DNA of 64,000 bases from Lomentospora prolificans (GCA_029532625.1 JARFXM010000003.1:3038001-3102000); one strand, 5' to 3'. Positions 45,855 through 58,521 are shown, counted from the stretch's first letter. Numbers and translations: made by a program. The notes: a model not told the origin generated them from the sequence alone.

Positions 45855-48053
45855 ATGGCATCTGGACCACAGTTATTCTACTCTCTCTGGCAGGCAGAAG
45901 GCGTTCGTGAGAAGCTTTTCCACTTGCTTCCCAAATCTGACCTTGCCAACGTCCGACTGGCCTCCTCGGCCTGTTGCAACCTCGTTACTAAGAGGCTCTT
46001 CCTACGAACCCACATAACTTTCACAGCCAACACCTTTACCAAGCAATCCCGCATCCAGGCCCTGTCACGCATCGGCCACCATATCGAACACTTGACCTTT
46101 AATCTCCCCCACTCCGAGGCCACCTTTTTGCCTCCCCTAATTCACCCGGAAACGGGCCAAGAGATCAACTTCCTCTACACGCCCCACACATCCATGGCAT
46201 CGGTCCTGACGAGACCAAAGTATGCCAATGCCGAGCTTGGTGACATCCTGACCCTACAGTACCCGCCGCTCTTCCACGCGGCAACCAATGTCCCCTCCTT
46301 CATTAACGCCCTGATGCACATCCCCAACATGAGGCACCTGACTATCAAGTGCCCGGGCCAGGACCCGCGCGAGAGGTACAGGCGAGACATTGTAGATTAC
46401 GCCCTCATCAGCCTGCGCATAGCAGTAGAGCGGACACCCATGACGAAGTTGTCAAAGCTGTCGCTCGTCAACCTGCATCCCGCGGCTTTCAACTACATCC
46501 GCCACATTCCCGGCTTCGGTGTCGTGCCTTCTGCTAGCCGCAGGTGGGGCCAGATCCGCAAGCTCTACATTACCGTGGAGTCATGGGACTTTTACAGCCC
46601 CAACCCGGGCCTCGACCAGCTCAAGGTCATCGACGACTACATCCGCAGCTTCTCTCAGAGCCTCGAGAAGTTTACTTTTACCTGGAACGGCCGCTTCAAG
46701 GGCCCCTGCCCGCTCTACCTGGCGGCAGACCCGCTGTTCCGCCCCCCTCAGCACAGCCAGAAGCTGTTCAACGAGGTTACATCCCCCATGTCTCCTCTCC
46801 CCAGCCCGCCTTCTAGGAAGGTCATCCACTTCCCCAAGCTGCGGTACATGCAGGTTCGCAACGCTACCATGACGACGACGCAGCTCTCTGAGATTGTGGG
46901 TGTGCATCGGGGGACGGTGAAGGAGTTTGACTTTGAGAGCGTGGTACTGCTGAATGGTGGTAGCTGGGAGGAGGCCCTCGCGCCCCTCATGGAGCCCCCA
47001 GCCGATGGCCCCGAGGTCGCCGAAGTGTGGTCTCGCAGCTCGAGCCTGTCCGAGTCTGGAAGTTTCGAGACGTCGGCCTCCGCCACGTCGTCGGCGTGTG
47101 ACGATGACCTGCAGTCGCCCTCTGCTGCCGTTGCCGCGGCCGGGCGCGAGCTCCTGAGCTCGGAGCTTGGATTCGATTTTGATGACGAGGAGTATGATGA
47201 CCTGGCTTCGGATATTGCTGCAGCGCGCGAGGCGAGCAAGACGTTTAGCACAAAGTTGACCAAGAAGAGGGTGCACCGCCGACGCAGGAGGAAGCACAAG
47301 TCTGATGACGAGAGGGAGCAGAGCTCGGAGAAGCACAGGAGCCGTGGCCGGAGTAGGCACAGGAACGGGCATCGTCATGAAAACAGCAGCGGTAGCAGCA
47401 AAGACAAGGAGAACAGCAGCACCGTTAGCGGCAGCAGCAGCAGCCGCACCAGCAACAGCAATAATAATAATAGCAGCAGTGGCAAGAGCAAGGGCCACAG
47501 GCGTCACAAGTCAGATGAAGAGCCCGTCCTGGTGCCGCGCGCTCCCAACCGGACACCCTCACCACCTATTCCTCTCCCCGCTGTCATCACCGCACCCATC
47601 CCCAACATGGATCCTCAACCCGTCCTACTACAGCCCACAGTGTATAACCCCAACGCGCCGGCGTCTAGAGACCCGGATGACTGCATTACACCGGTACAGC
47701 GCAATATCGAAAAGGAGGAGGCTCATAGGCTCCTCGCTGAGGACGAGGGTATCAGGATGAGCGCCCTCAGGAGAGCAAAGGAGGCGGTACTCGCGAAGCT
47801 GTCGTGGGAGTACAACAAGAGGATGGGAGGTGGCAACCCTTCGGGAATCTCCGCTGCGCCGGCGGTGGTGGCGGCAACGCATACGGTGTCGCGAGACATG
47901 TTTGCGGCAGCAAACTGCGGAGCGAGTGCTGCCGCCAACATGGCGAGGTTCAAGGACAACTTTTTTGGCAAGAGCACAATATCGGTGCTCTCCGATCATA
48001 GGGCTCTTGATAGCCAGACTGCTCTCGTTCCCCTCATGTTCAGCCACACTTAA
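45855..48053 (+). CDS. F-box-like protein with disordered tail
   Basis: Single exon, 732 aa, ATG in CCATGG context. Residues about 10-45 (LWQAEGVREKLFHLLPKSDLANVRLASSACCNLVTKRLF) have the F-box pattern of a leucine-rich helix, L-P-K-SDLANVRLAS and conserved C/L positions. Residues about 50-380 form an ordered region with repeated leucine-rich phrases (MRHLTIKCPGQDP, LSKLSLVNLHPAAF, IRKLYITVESWDF, LEKFTFTWNGRFKG), probably irregular leucine-rich repeats. From about 400 the protein is acidic and Ser-rich, then strongly basic (KKRVHRRRRRKHKSDDE), then Ser/Asn-rich from AGC and AAT runs. F-box proteins link substrates to SCF ubiquitin ligases. The substrate is unknown. Confidence 0.78.
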   Translation: MASGPQLFYSLWQAEGVREKLFHLLPKSDLANVRLASSACCNLVTKRLFLRTHITFTANTFTKQSRIQALSRIGHHIEHLTFNLPHSEATFLPPLIHPETGQEINFLYTPHTSMASVLTRPKYANAELGDILTLQYPPLFHAATNVPSFINALMHIPNMRHLTIKCPGQDPRERYRRDIVDYALISLRIAVERTPMTKLSKLSLVNLHPAAFNYIRHIPGFGVVPSASRRWGQIRKLYITVESWDFYSPNPGLDQLKVIDDYIRSFSQSLEKFTFTWNGRFKGPCPLYLAADPLFRPPQHSQKLFNEVTSPMSPLPSPPSRKVIHFPKLRYMQVRNATMTTTQLSEIVGVHRGTVKEFDFESVVLLNGGSWEEALAPLMEPPADGPEVAEVWSRSSSLSESGSFETSASATSSACDDDLQSPSAAVAAAGRELLSSELGFDFDDEEYDDLASDIAAAREASKTFSTKLTKKRVHRRRRRKHKSDDEREQSSEKHRSRGRSRHRNGHRHENSSGSSKDKENSSTVSGSSSSRTSNSNNNNSSSGKSKGHRRHKSDEEPVLVPRAPNRTPSPPIPLPAVITAPIPNMDPQPVLLQPTVYNPNAPASRDPDDCITPVQRNIEKEEAHRLLAEDEGIRMSALRRAKEAVLAKLSWEYNKRMGGGNPSGISAAPAVVAATHTVSRDMFAAANCGASAAANMARFKDNFFGKSTISVLSDHRALDSQTALVPLMFSHT

Positions 48054-51000
48054 CGGGGTTCCTTTGTACGTATTGACGACGACGTCGATGATGTTGATGC
48101 TGATGATTACGATGATGTTGATGCTGTGGGTGTCGAGTCTGCTGCTTCTTCTACTTTTTCACCTTCTCTTCATTCGCTCATTACATTTTTTTATTAACTC
48201 TTCTACTTTTTACCAATCTTCTTCACCTTGACATTGTTTTCTTTTGTACTACGTCGGCGGGGTTTGTACTGAAGGTGTTGCGTGTGGGGTTGAACGCGGC
48301 GGAGGGAGTTCCGAGTTGGATGAAGCATTTCTAGGACATTTCTGGGACGGGATGCATCATAGGCACGGAAGGGATGGGATGGGATCTGGAACCGAAAAAA
48401 AAAAAGAAAAAGAAAATCAGCTTTTAATCTGACTTGGATGACTTCCATGACTTCGCTACGATTCCCTTCTATTTTATATTTTAACGAACTTACGAAGCAA
48501 AAAGAAAAAAAAACCCTATCTGGATATAAGCTCGACATCGCCTCTCTTGTGACGACTGCATGTCTGGAACTTACGTCGGGACTTCTTACCCCGCCACTAT
48601 ACTTGCCGCGCGTGGTATTAAGAGTGAGAGAGAACAAGCAACCCCGTTCGAGCTTTACTTTCCCTCGTTGTTTCACAGAAAGGCAGAATAGTGGGAGTCG
48701 AAAACTTCCGAGTTCGAGGGGAAGCATTGTAGCTGAGCGAGCCAGATCAAGGACCCGATGTTCTTTGAGCCGCAGATCGCGCCGGCGGGACATGTTCCAT
48801 GCTATTCCAGACGGTCTTTTGTGTCTGTCTGGCGTTGGACTGATCTTTTGGGGCTCCCAGTCGTTGTCGTTCTCTGGCAGGGGTCAATTTGTATGCGGAG
48901 GCTTTCCTCCGCTTCGAGCTGATTCAACATCAGGGGTCAGAATACTACTAGTACAGGACGGTTGTCTTAGCCAGCCGCCCCGTAACTTTAATCCGAAGGG
49001 GGCAACAAGAAAGTGGCCGAGGGGTACTAAAGTATACCGTGGGTCGTCGGCGTCGGCGAGGATGGGTCAAGGCAGACAACATGGGATTGTTCGTCTGCTT
49101 TGCAAGGTCTGCATTATTTTCCCATTTCGAGAGTGTAACGATCCATGCCGGGATTGTCACACAACACAACACCGTGCACAATGACTGGATGGATGATTTG
49201 TCCCTGGGCGAAGACACGAAGCTCTCCCGCAGCCGCTGCTGCCAATGGATGCTGCGTGAGTTGGGCTTGTGTCGATGCAATAGTGCGCTTCACATCCAGA
49301 TGGCAAGCGCCGCTTTGCCAAGGGAGGGTATCCACCAAAGAAACCCATTTCATCAGTCTGGTCCCGCCTTCGGGCAAGAGAAGCAACCCCTGAATCTCTT
49401 TCCGGGAATCTTCTTTCCTGTTCCTCCCGCGCTCTGTATTCTGTAATCACTACTGCGGCGATTTGCGTGGGTCGGACGTTGCGCCACGGACGCGAACGAA
49501 AACGGAAGTGTTTCCGCCGATCTTGAGGAGATCGAGATTGACGCGCTGTAATCGGAAAAAAAAAAGTGGTCGTACCAGGACCACGGTATTGACGGAACCG
49601 TGCTCGTCAGATCCCCCCGGACAAATTCTCGAAACAGAAAGGGAATCAGAGGGGGCGTGCGACGACATTGACAAGCGGAACTTTTCAAGCGACAGTGCAC
49701 TAACAATAAAGAGGAGGTTTCTTTCTTCTTTTCTTTTCATTTTCTCTCCTGCTTTGGCCGCTGGGGGTTCTTCTTCCCGTCTTCGGCTCTCTGTCCATTT
49801 TTTTGCACCTGATGATTTGCCACAACGGCCTGTCATTTCTGGTCCGACATTAGATTAAGCTAACAGCAGAAGGAAGAAACACCCCTCGAATTACCTTCCG
49901 GGTTGCCCGGCATGTTCTCCTGGCTTTGACAGGAAAAAAATGTGCGGAGAAGAACAGAGTGCGACAAGGTTCGAGGAATTGGCCAAGCTTTTAGTACAGC
50001 CCCTCACACACTGATGCCGAGCACCGTCCAAGTCGAATGAAAGTACCGCTGGCACTTCGGGCCATGAGGGCAATAGCCAGCAATCACCTCGTTTCCCCGC
50101 GAATGTTAGTGTTCCAAACTGTCTCATACATAGTTGAATTAGAGCACAGGGTGCCCGCAAGATCGGCGACCTGGCCCAGGGGAAGAATCGCTGTTCAGGT
50201 GGCTGGGCGAAAGAACCGATTACCATCTTTGTTAGGAAGAAGGCGCTAGGAATTTAAAGTTCAGATACCTTCTCCGGATCTGCATTTTTCCTCGCCTGTG
50301 GCTGGCCATACATGGCAGAGATGCAGCTCCCCTCCAACACACGGCCGACCCTAACGCAGGTAAGCGACGTTGGATCATACCAGTAGGTGAACGTTTCGGT
50401 GGTTGGATTTCGGTGGCTTCGGATCCCCCGTCATTGCTGAATGCTGTCGAGCTTTCAGCAGCATCTTGACTCAGTCAAGACATGCGCGGCTGAGTTCTTT
50501 CATTTTGCACCCACGCGCTCTTACTGTACTGAAAGTAGTACGCTTTGCGCTAAATTGCAAGCGGTTTACTTGATCGGGCAAGTACCACTACTTATCATAT
50601 CCAACCTTAGGTACCCTTAGCAGAATTGAACCCCAAGCCCCATTTTTGCACTGGTTTGAGGGATATCTGGTATCCTTGTACTAAGGTACAGGCGAGACAG
50701 CCGATTTATAGGGAGCTTGATGGTGGATACCCTTGCCGAAAGAGAGAAGAAAGCAAAAGGAAAAAGTACGGGAAATTTGCCCCTTTCGCCAGTCGAATTT
50801 AGGACCAGCCTTTCCTGTTCCGGAGGGCCAATAAAGGTTGACGCATGATGAGCCTATTCCTCGCCTCTCAAATTGCGAGAGCCTAATCAGTCACGTCCAG
50901 TCTGCCACGCCCCTCACACATACATCCATTGCCTGCGCATTGCGCGACGACAGCCTCTACTTGTAGTATTACCAGGGTCTTGCCGTCTCATACAGAAGGG

Positions 51001-52412
51001 CGGGTAGTTTGGAAGCAAGCCACTGTGCGCCATCTTCTAGCTGGCCTCTAATAATTGCCCCCTTCGAGGAGGTATTAGGTGTTGTTAATTTTGCCCCAAC
51101 AGTCCGGACCCACGGGGTCGCGATGTCTTATCGCGCTGGTTATAGAGTAGAGGCTGACCTCCCAGAGTATGGCGGCACCCACTGTGGCATCAGGTTCAAA
51201 TTGATGAAGGACCGATCAATTGTAATTTAACATTGGCGCACTTGCAGATGATTCGAAGTCCAGGGGTACGCAATATTGATATTTGTCTGGGTGACTGAGC
51301 TGGCTATAAGCACCGAAGCTATCCGTACGAATGAATCCTGATCTTGATGTTGAACAGCCCAGCTCGCCTGGATATCGACACTCGGTCTTGAGCTTTGGCC
51401 CCAGTCTTGTCTGTCCCGGAAGTACCAATACACGATATCAGCTCCTTTACAAGCCCAGTAGCACACTCGCTAAAGAGCGGTACCGGCCAATCCCCTCCTA
51501 ATTGGGCAAGAACATTGGGACTGAACCCACCAGGCCGTCCCTCTAAAAACTTTCAATTGCTGGCCACTGACGGTCCCTCGAACCCTTGGTTTCTTAGGTC
51601 CTCTCCCCCTGTCATTGCCTCCACTCTCCGCCGCTACCGTCGCTACCACCGCTGCGCCGTCCTCCGTCGTCGTTCTTCGTCGTCGTCGTTGTCGTCCAGC
51701 GACTTTGCGATATCCTCCCCTCCTCTCTTTACCTCTCCTCCTTCGCCTCCTTCTCCTGCTTACTTACGCTCTTCCCTCCACGCCGACCTAGCATTGGCCA
51801 AACCTCTTCCGCGCTTTAGTTTTGGCCAATTTCCCCCTTAGATTGACAGCTCCTGGGATGCTAGATTTCGCAACCTCGCCGTGCATGTACAACGGCTTCT
51901 GAGACTTGTTCTTTTTCTCTCTCTTCCACCTCTCTTTCACCTCTCTCCAATTCCCTCTGGGGAGCGCTGAACGACGCGAGACGACCGGCCCTCCACTTCC
52001 AGATCACGGACAATCTCACGTCCTCATATATCGCTCCTTCTCTCGATATAATTTGCTCTTTAACCTCGCCATCCGATTTCAGATTGCGGGAAACGAGACT
52101 ACACCTGGCTCCCACGTGCTGCTCCTACCCTCGCTTTGTGAGGTGACTTTGACAATTGCAAGGCTGCGAACAAAACGCAAAGGCGCCGAACGGACTGTGA
52201 ATCCAGCGACGTCGAATCTCAAGCGATCCACCTCTCGGGCTTGGAGAAGGGAAGAAAGGAGGAAAGAAAAAAAAATCAATACCGACGACCGAAACTAAAT
52301 TCCGAAACTCAATCGTGACTTACCCAGGTGGGACAATGCTTATTCGGTAACAGGAAACGGCCTCGTATCTCGTCGCCGTAATCTCAGAGTCGGTTGGAAA
52401 AGAAGATCAAAA
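48054..52412. other. Intergenic region, 4.4 kb
   Basis: The largest gap of the window, between the F-box-like gene and the hybrid kinase. The first part has GATGATG-type triplet runs (48074-48124). The last 800 bases before the kinase ATG are pyrimidine-rich (TCCTCCTTCGCCTCCTTC), consistent with a long leader. No gene or RNA is supported. Confidence 0.5.
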
Positions 52413-55400
52413 ATGCGCATCGCCATCCGCGAACAGCTCGTGCTGCTGGTCACTTTCACCGTTCTCGTTGCCTTGGCTGTTGTCGCCCTCCCAACATGGT
52501 TCTTCGTTCATCGGTTTGTCATTGATGTCAGGAGGGAGGCTCTCTCTCTGACAGCTTCCCTCAAGGCCTCTAGGATCACCGCCGAACTTGAGCTTGTCCG
52601 CTCCAACTGTCGCACCATCGCATCTCGTCTCCTCATCCAGCGCGGTTTGAAGATGTGGAATGATGGGAACCAGACTGACTGGGACGAGGCTCGCCGTGAT
52701 CTGGCCATTGCCCTCAGCGCTAGGTCGCAGACCAATCTGTTGCAGGCTAGGATCTACACTCGTGACGGCAGCGGCGATCCGAACGGTATCGTCAATATCA
52801 CTGGGGTTAACAATCCGACCATCGAACTGCCCTACCTTAATTCAGACGGTGAGCGCGTTTTCTTGGGCGATGAGTCTAGCCCCTTCGGGTATCCTCCCGA
52901 CCTCTACCCGAACATCACCTACCAAGATCTGAATACCACAAATCCGTTGAACAACCTCGAAGAGTTTGCCGCCTTCGCCTTCGACACTGTCAATCTCACT
53001 CACCCCGCAGGCTTGCTTCTCGGTCCCCTCGTAGTCAACGAATCTTATGCACTCATGTCCTTGACCCTGCCGATCCGAGATAATGACCAGCTCGACTTCT
53101 CCCTCGGCGTACTTACTATAGTTGCTTCGGCTTTCACCCTTGTCAACATCGTCAACTCGCGCGAAGGCATGGGCCATAGCGGTCTTGTTCTTGTTGTTGG
53201 CCCTGACGATCCGTCGAATCGATTCAACAAGTCCATTCCTCAAGCCAATCCCGCAGTTATGGGCGATCCAGTTACGTTTCGGAATACCGATGTTCGTTTC
53301 CTTCTCCCTGCCAACAGCCTGCCCAGCCAGGTCGACCGACATCCGTCTCGAAACTTGGCTGAAGGCACGAATGGCGATCCCTTCAAGCTCGGAGCCTACC
53401 CCGCCGCATTGCGGTCCTGGACTGAGCGGATTGTCGCGGTAAATAATGCAAGCTCCATGCTCTCTACGACCAACGAAGAGGGCGCAAAGGTTGCCGTTGG
53501 CTTTGCGCGCACCAATACTACTCTCGCGAATTGGACTGTCCTAGTTGAGCAAACGAGAAAGGAAGCGTATGAGCCCATCGTTAACTTGCGCAAGATCCTC
53601 TTGGGCTGCGTCTTTGGAACTGCTGGAGTCATCTTTATTCTCACTTATCCCTGCGCTCACATCAGCGTCATGCCCATTCGCCGGCTCAAGTCTGCAACGG
53701 AGAAGACCGTATCGCCTCCTGGCTGTGATGATGACTACTTTTCCCCTGGATACGGCGAAAGTAGTAACGAGACTCCCGGATCCGGCCAACAGTCTCAGCG
53801 CTCCCAGGACTCCATCAAGGGGTGGGTCTGGAAGATGCTCATCGCTTTGGGCTACCGCCCCACCCCGCCCAGCCGGAAAAAGCCAGAGGAATCGCTCGAT
53901 TCGTCGCGGAGGGTGTTCAAGATCCCGGGCAAGGTCGTCAATAGGAGGCATCTCATTACGGACGAATTGACAGAGCTGACCACCACTTTCAACGAAATGA
54001 GCGACGAGCTTGTCAAGCAGTACACTGTGCTTGACGCGAAAGTCGCGGCGCGGACGCGGGAGCTCGAAGTTAGCAAGAAGGCGGCGGAGGCGGCGAACGA
54101 AAGCAAGACACTTTTCATCGCGAATATCTCACACGAACTTAAAACGCCGCTAAACGGAATCTTGGGCATGTGCGCTGTTTGCATGGAAGAAGAGGATGTT
54201 AACAAGATTAAGCAGTCGTTGCGAACCCTCTACAAGTCTGGTACGTGTGATGCCTAGCCTTTTTCTTTTTTCTCCCTCCCTCTTTCTTGACGTTGGTCGT
54301 CCTAATTGCTAACATTTTTTAGGCGATCTCTTGTTGCATTTACTCGAAGACCTCCTCAGCTTCTCCAAAAACCAGATCGGTCAGCAACTTAGTCTAGAAC
54401 AAAGAGAGTTCAGGCTCGCGGATATCCGCTCCCAGATCCTAACCATTTTCGACAAGCAAGTTCGTGAAAGTCACATTAGCTTTTCCGTAACCTTCCTAAG
54501 CGCCGACAGTATCGATTTGGATAAAACAGGCACAGAACACAAGTTCCCTGCTATTGGACCCCAGGGGACCGGCAAACTGAAGGATATGTGTCTATGGGGT
54601 GACCAGCACCGTATTCTCCAGGTCTTGATTAACCTGGTCAGCAACAGTTTGAAGTTCACGCCTAAGGGTGGCAAGGTTGAGGTTAGGATTAAATGCCTTG
54701 GGGAGATAGAAGAGGGTCACTCAGGTGCCCCCGGCGCCAGTCGATCATCATCCACGTCGAAGAGTTCGGGCCTTGCGAGCCGAGGGCGCAATAGGATAGG
54801 CTCAACGTCGACGCGCTCCGCCAGCTCCCAAGGACATAGCGGCTCCCTTCCCCCAGATCAGGTCAAGGGCACTGCCCTCTCCATCAACCCGATGGACCCG
54901 AAGCAACCCCAGCAGGTGTATATCCGGGGACGATCCCCTACGCCGCCGCCGGTCAATGCCAAGTCATATCTGTTCGAGTTCGAGGTACAAGATACAGGAC
55001 CAGGAATTCGGGAGGACATGCAGCAGCGAGTCTTCGAACCGTTTATGCAGGGTGATCTTGGTCTCAGCAAGAAGTTTGGAGGCACTGGTCTCGGTCTCAG
55101 TATTTGCCAGCAGCTCGCTACGATAATGGGAGGTAGCATCACCCTCGAGAGTACTATGGGCGTCGGGTCAACCTTTACGATGCGCATTCCCCTGAAGTAC
55201 GTGAGGGATAGGGCGTCGAGTACGGCATCAAGCAGCGTTAAATCCCGCTCAACCAGCGTCGATGGGCCCGACACCGAATCACCGCGAAATTCTGTGGCGA
55301 AGCCCAACAACGAATCCAAATCCGGACCTGTTCTTGACACACAGCCGAGGCTGGTAGGTTTGCGGCTGCCCTTTTTTACATCTACCCCAAGCCCGCCGCT

Positions 55401-56037
55401 GGCGCCAGCGGCTCCTCCCCCACAGTCGGCGGAGGCAAAGATGGCGCGAGTTGAGAGTGCGTTGGCGGATAAGGAAAAGCGCGGAGGCGGCAAGCTCAGA
55501 GTGTTGGTTGCGGATGATAACTCGACGAATATCGAGGTGGTGAGCAAGATGCTGAAACTCGAGGACGTCTACGACGTCACCATCGCCACGGACGGCCAGG
55601 AAGCTTATGACCGTGTGAAGGACGCGATGGCGGACAAGCGACCGTTCGACGTCATTTTCATGGACGTTCAGATGCCTAACTTGGACGGTCTTCAGAGTAC
55701 GAGAAAGATTCGCGAGATGGGATACAAGTCGCCCATCGTTGCGCTCACGGCCTTTTCCGAGGAAAGCAATGTCAAAGAGTGTATGGAATCCGGCATGGAC
55801 GAATTTCTCAGCAAGCCCATTCGGAGACCGGCGCTCAAGCAGGTGCTTCAGAAGTTTGCTACGATTCCAGAGGAACCCGAAACAACCGTGACGACACCAG
55901 ACGAGGCTACACTGGGTAACGCCCCGGTGATCGTGGATGGCGTCCTGCCTATTACCAGCACTGTGGGAGAGAAAGAGGGCTTCCAGGTTGTCCAAGAGGT
56001 ACCGACCAACGGTACGGCGACACCACGCTCACCGTAG
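52413..56037 (+). CDS. SLN1: SLN1-type hybrid histidine kinase
   Basis: Two exons, 52413-54240 and 54323-56037, joined through a split Gly codon over an 82-nt intron (GTACGT...TTTTAG), give 1180 aa. Layout: first membrane segment about 8-33; outside sensor domain about 38-390 with several N-x-S/T sites; second membrane segment about 394-415; linker with coiled-coil before the kinase; HisKA with His574 (ANISHELKTPLNGILG); HATPase with N-box LINLVSNSLKFTPKGG, DTGPGI and GGTGLGLSICQQLA; and a receiver domain with phospho-acceptor Asp1057 (VIFMDVQMPNLDG), the acidic pair in VLVADDNSTN and Lys in FLSKPIRRP. This is the Sln1 architecture (group VI): a plasma-membrane osmosensor feeding Ypd1 and the HOG MAP kinase pathway. 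Ser/Gly-rich inserts interrupt the ATPase domain. Confidence 0.95.
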
Positions 56038-57126
56038 CGCAACAACTCAATATGGGAGATATTGTGTCTCATACGTGTATACTGGGATTGGAAAAGTACG
56101 CCAGGCAGTCAAGGAACAGTCGGGTTTAACTAATATCAAGGCGAAATCACGACGATGACAAGACAGCGATAGCGATGGCGAAGGTCGGCGTTTTTTTTAT
56201 TTTTGGGCGTTTTTTTTTTTTTTCAATTTTTTAAACTTATCTTCCCTTGTCTAGCACTTGCATCGAGATCGGCGCTGGCGTTAGTTTTGTCCCTTTCCAT
56301 ATACATGATGGGTCGGAAAAGACGGGGAATCTTCATGGCATTTATTTTTTCCCGAATTCTGGGCAAGCTAGGAGTACAGAATGGTGGGGAAAGGAGTGCG
56401 TTGTGGGTTATATATCCATTCGATTTCTTTCTATCCAACCACTCTCCTCTTCTCTTTCAGTATCACTTTATATTTATTTATTTATTCATTATTTTTTTTT
56501 TTAATAATTTTCTTCACCTCCCTTTACTACGTCTCACTTGTCAAACCCGACAGGCGTAAGAGGTATTCCATGTTTTATGTTTCTGTATAGTAGACGCAAA
56601 AAGTCGTAGGTGGGCGAGAAGCATCCAGTCTGGTAGCTCTCTTACGTTGGCATACCCTTCATGTCTGATTCTGGTACTTTCATCTGCGAACTTAGAAAGC
56701 CAATCTAGAAGATTCTTCCCGAGCGGCTCTCATATACCTTTTGTGTCTAGTGATGGGCGAGACAGATTAATCCCCTTTCCCCGGCCCAACAAAAAAGAAA
56801 AAAAGGAAGAAAAAAAGAGGAAAAAGGTGCAAATTGCTTGCCTGTCGAACTGGAGCGAGCCAAAGTGGAAGTGAGGGCTTGCAAGCCCGTGATCGTGATC
56901 CGGTTACGGTTCGTGAAGGGTGTGTGTTGAGCGAGATGCGGTTATCGTCAGCAGGCAATCCTGCCGTCGCATTTTTGTCATCCATGCATCTTTGCGGCCC
57001 TCAATGCTGTGTGACATAATAATAGAAAGTACCTGGGTACCTCTACTGCTAAAAGAGCGCCTGCGCCCACTACAAGTACTAGACGTATATATAACAATAG
57101 AGCCGCTTCTGCTTACGTACAACGTA
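56038..57126. other. Intergenic region, 1.1 kb
   Basis: 3' flank of the hybrid kinase gene and 5' flank of the tRNA. Long T-runs at 56190-56230 and 56490-56502, and an A-rich tract at 56790-56826. No gene is supported. Confidence 0.5.
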
Positions 57127-57256
57127 GGTAGCTTGGCCGAGGGGTCTAAGGCGCCAGATTTAAGAATTTACCTTATCCGTGAACTGCGGATCTTGGGATC
57201 TTACACTCGAATCTCTGGTCTCGAAAGAGTCGTGCGTTCGAATCGCACAGCTACCA
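57127..57256 (+). tRNA. tRNA-Leu(UAA) with intron
   Basis: Acceptor arms GGTAGCT (57127-57133) and AGCTACC (57249-57255) pair over 7 bp, discriminator A57256. The anticodon stem is CCAGA (57154-57158) with TCTGG (57214-57218); the loop reads TT-TAA-G-intron-C, so the anticodon is UAA (57161-57163). An intron of about 48 nt (57165-57212) sits one base 3' of the anticodon, the standard nuclear position, and contains CTTA that can pair with TAAG across the anticodon. A long variable arm (TCTC/AGAG) fits class II leucine tRNA. T-stem GTGCG/CGCAC encloses TTCGAAT. A box TGGCCGAGGGG (57134-57144) and B box CGTTCGAATCG (57235-57245) are present. Confidence 0.93.
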
Positions 57257-57265
57257 ACGCCGTTC

Positions 57266-57271
57266 TTTTTT
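57266..57271 (+). terminator. Pol III T-run terminator
   Basis: Six T residues 10 bases past the mature 3' end of the leucine tRNA, the expected signal for RNA polymerase III release. Confidence 0.75.
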
Positions 57272-57914
57272 GTTTTGGCTCAACTCCGCTGGCATCCGAG
57301 ACACAAGAACAGTTTGGTTTTTTTCTCCTCTTCCTCGTTTTCTCCCTTCCTTTTTAGTTTCATTATTCTTTTCCTTCTGCGACGAGTAGTATCCAAACGC
57401 AAAGTTGGCGGTAAGGAGCTGCGTCTCGAGGAGCTTTCGAGTCGGTCGGTGTGTTGCCATCCGGCATCTTCGCTACGAGATGATATTAAACATCACCTAC
57501 CGGAACAAGCAATCGAGAGAACGTCAACCCGTCTGATATACCCGAGGTGGATCGTGTCTGTCCTAACGGCAAAAAGCACCTCGTTGAGATCGCCATTTAT
57601 CGAGATACAAGTTTCAATGAAAAAAAAAATCATTAGAATTCAATTCATTTCATTTCCGTTGAAAATACTTCAACTATGGAAAGTTATAACGTTGAAAAGT
57701 GCAGATTAACAAGACACATGGCCCCATGCCCAACCAGTGAAATATAGTTGCCTATAGTCCGTACATCCATCGCCCATCGCCATCCCACAGTCCAAACTGT
57801 ACATTCAGTCATTGGTATTCCGACTACCATTCCGCCAACGCCTCCCCGCTACCAAGCCGAAACCAAGCGACATTCAATGTCCCAGGGGCCGTCCGTAAAA
57901 AACCAACAAGGAAA

Positions 57915-57979
57915 GGGAAATAAAAAAGGGAAATAAAAAAGGGAAATAAAAAAGGGAAATAAAAAAGGGAAATAAAAAA
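57915..57979. repeat. 13-nt tandem repeat, five perfect copies
   Basis: Unit GGGAAATAAAAAA, repeated at 57915, 57928, 57941, 57954 and 57967, followed by a decayed sixth copy. It lies between the tRNA-Leu and the MAF1 stop codon, about 540 bp past the latter. Confidence 0.9.
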
Positions 57980-58521
57980 GGGAAAAAAAAAAGAAGAAGA
58001 AGTAATAAAAGTCTCAGGGCCACAATAACCTCGCTCGCCAAACGAGGATTGGTATCCTGTGAAGGCAAGGAAAACATAAGGAAAGGAATAGGAAAGAAAG
58101 CTTAACCACTTCCCCCAAACTTTAAAAGAGGGGTGAAATCGAGTTGAACACTGTTGATGGACAAAAGAAAAAAATATGAGCAGAGAGGAGGAAAATCATC
58201 ATCGCAGAGGAAGTGGGAACCCCATGTGCTGTCCACCACTCCATCACAATCTTGCATAACCACAAGTAAAAGGACAAGGGAAAGAAATAAGACGGCTTCG
58301 AAGAAACTCAGGTCAGCCAGCCTAACTGCAAGAACCGGCCAGAAACCAAATTGCGCCTGACCACATATTTGGGGGCGAGGATTCGGTAGAATAGCTAAAA
58401 CGGCCTGAAAAGCCACGGTAAAGCAAACGCGGACCGGGGGAAAATGGGCCTCGTGATAAGGCCGAAAACCGTCAGTACAGCGTTAGAGGGCGTGCCGCTG
58501 CCACAGAGCCACGGCGAGAAC

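Larger units (their letters stand above)
57257..58521. other. Intergenic region, 1.3 kb
   Basis: 3' flank of the tRNA and of MAF1. It holds a T-run terminator and a 13-nt tandem repeat, listed separately. No gene is supported. Confidence 0.5.

Noticed and set aside
46581..47507. 308-codon antisense frame opposite the F-box-like gene
   Set aside because: Ala/Arg/Val-rich shadow of the triplet-repeat coding strand, with no motif.
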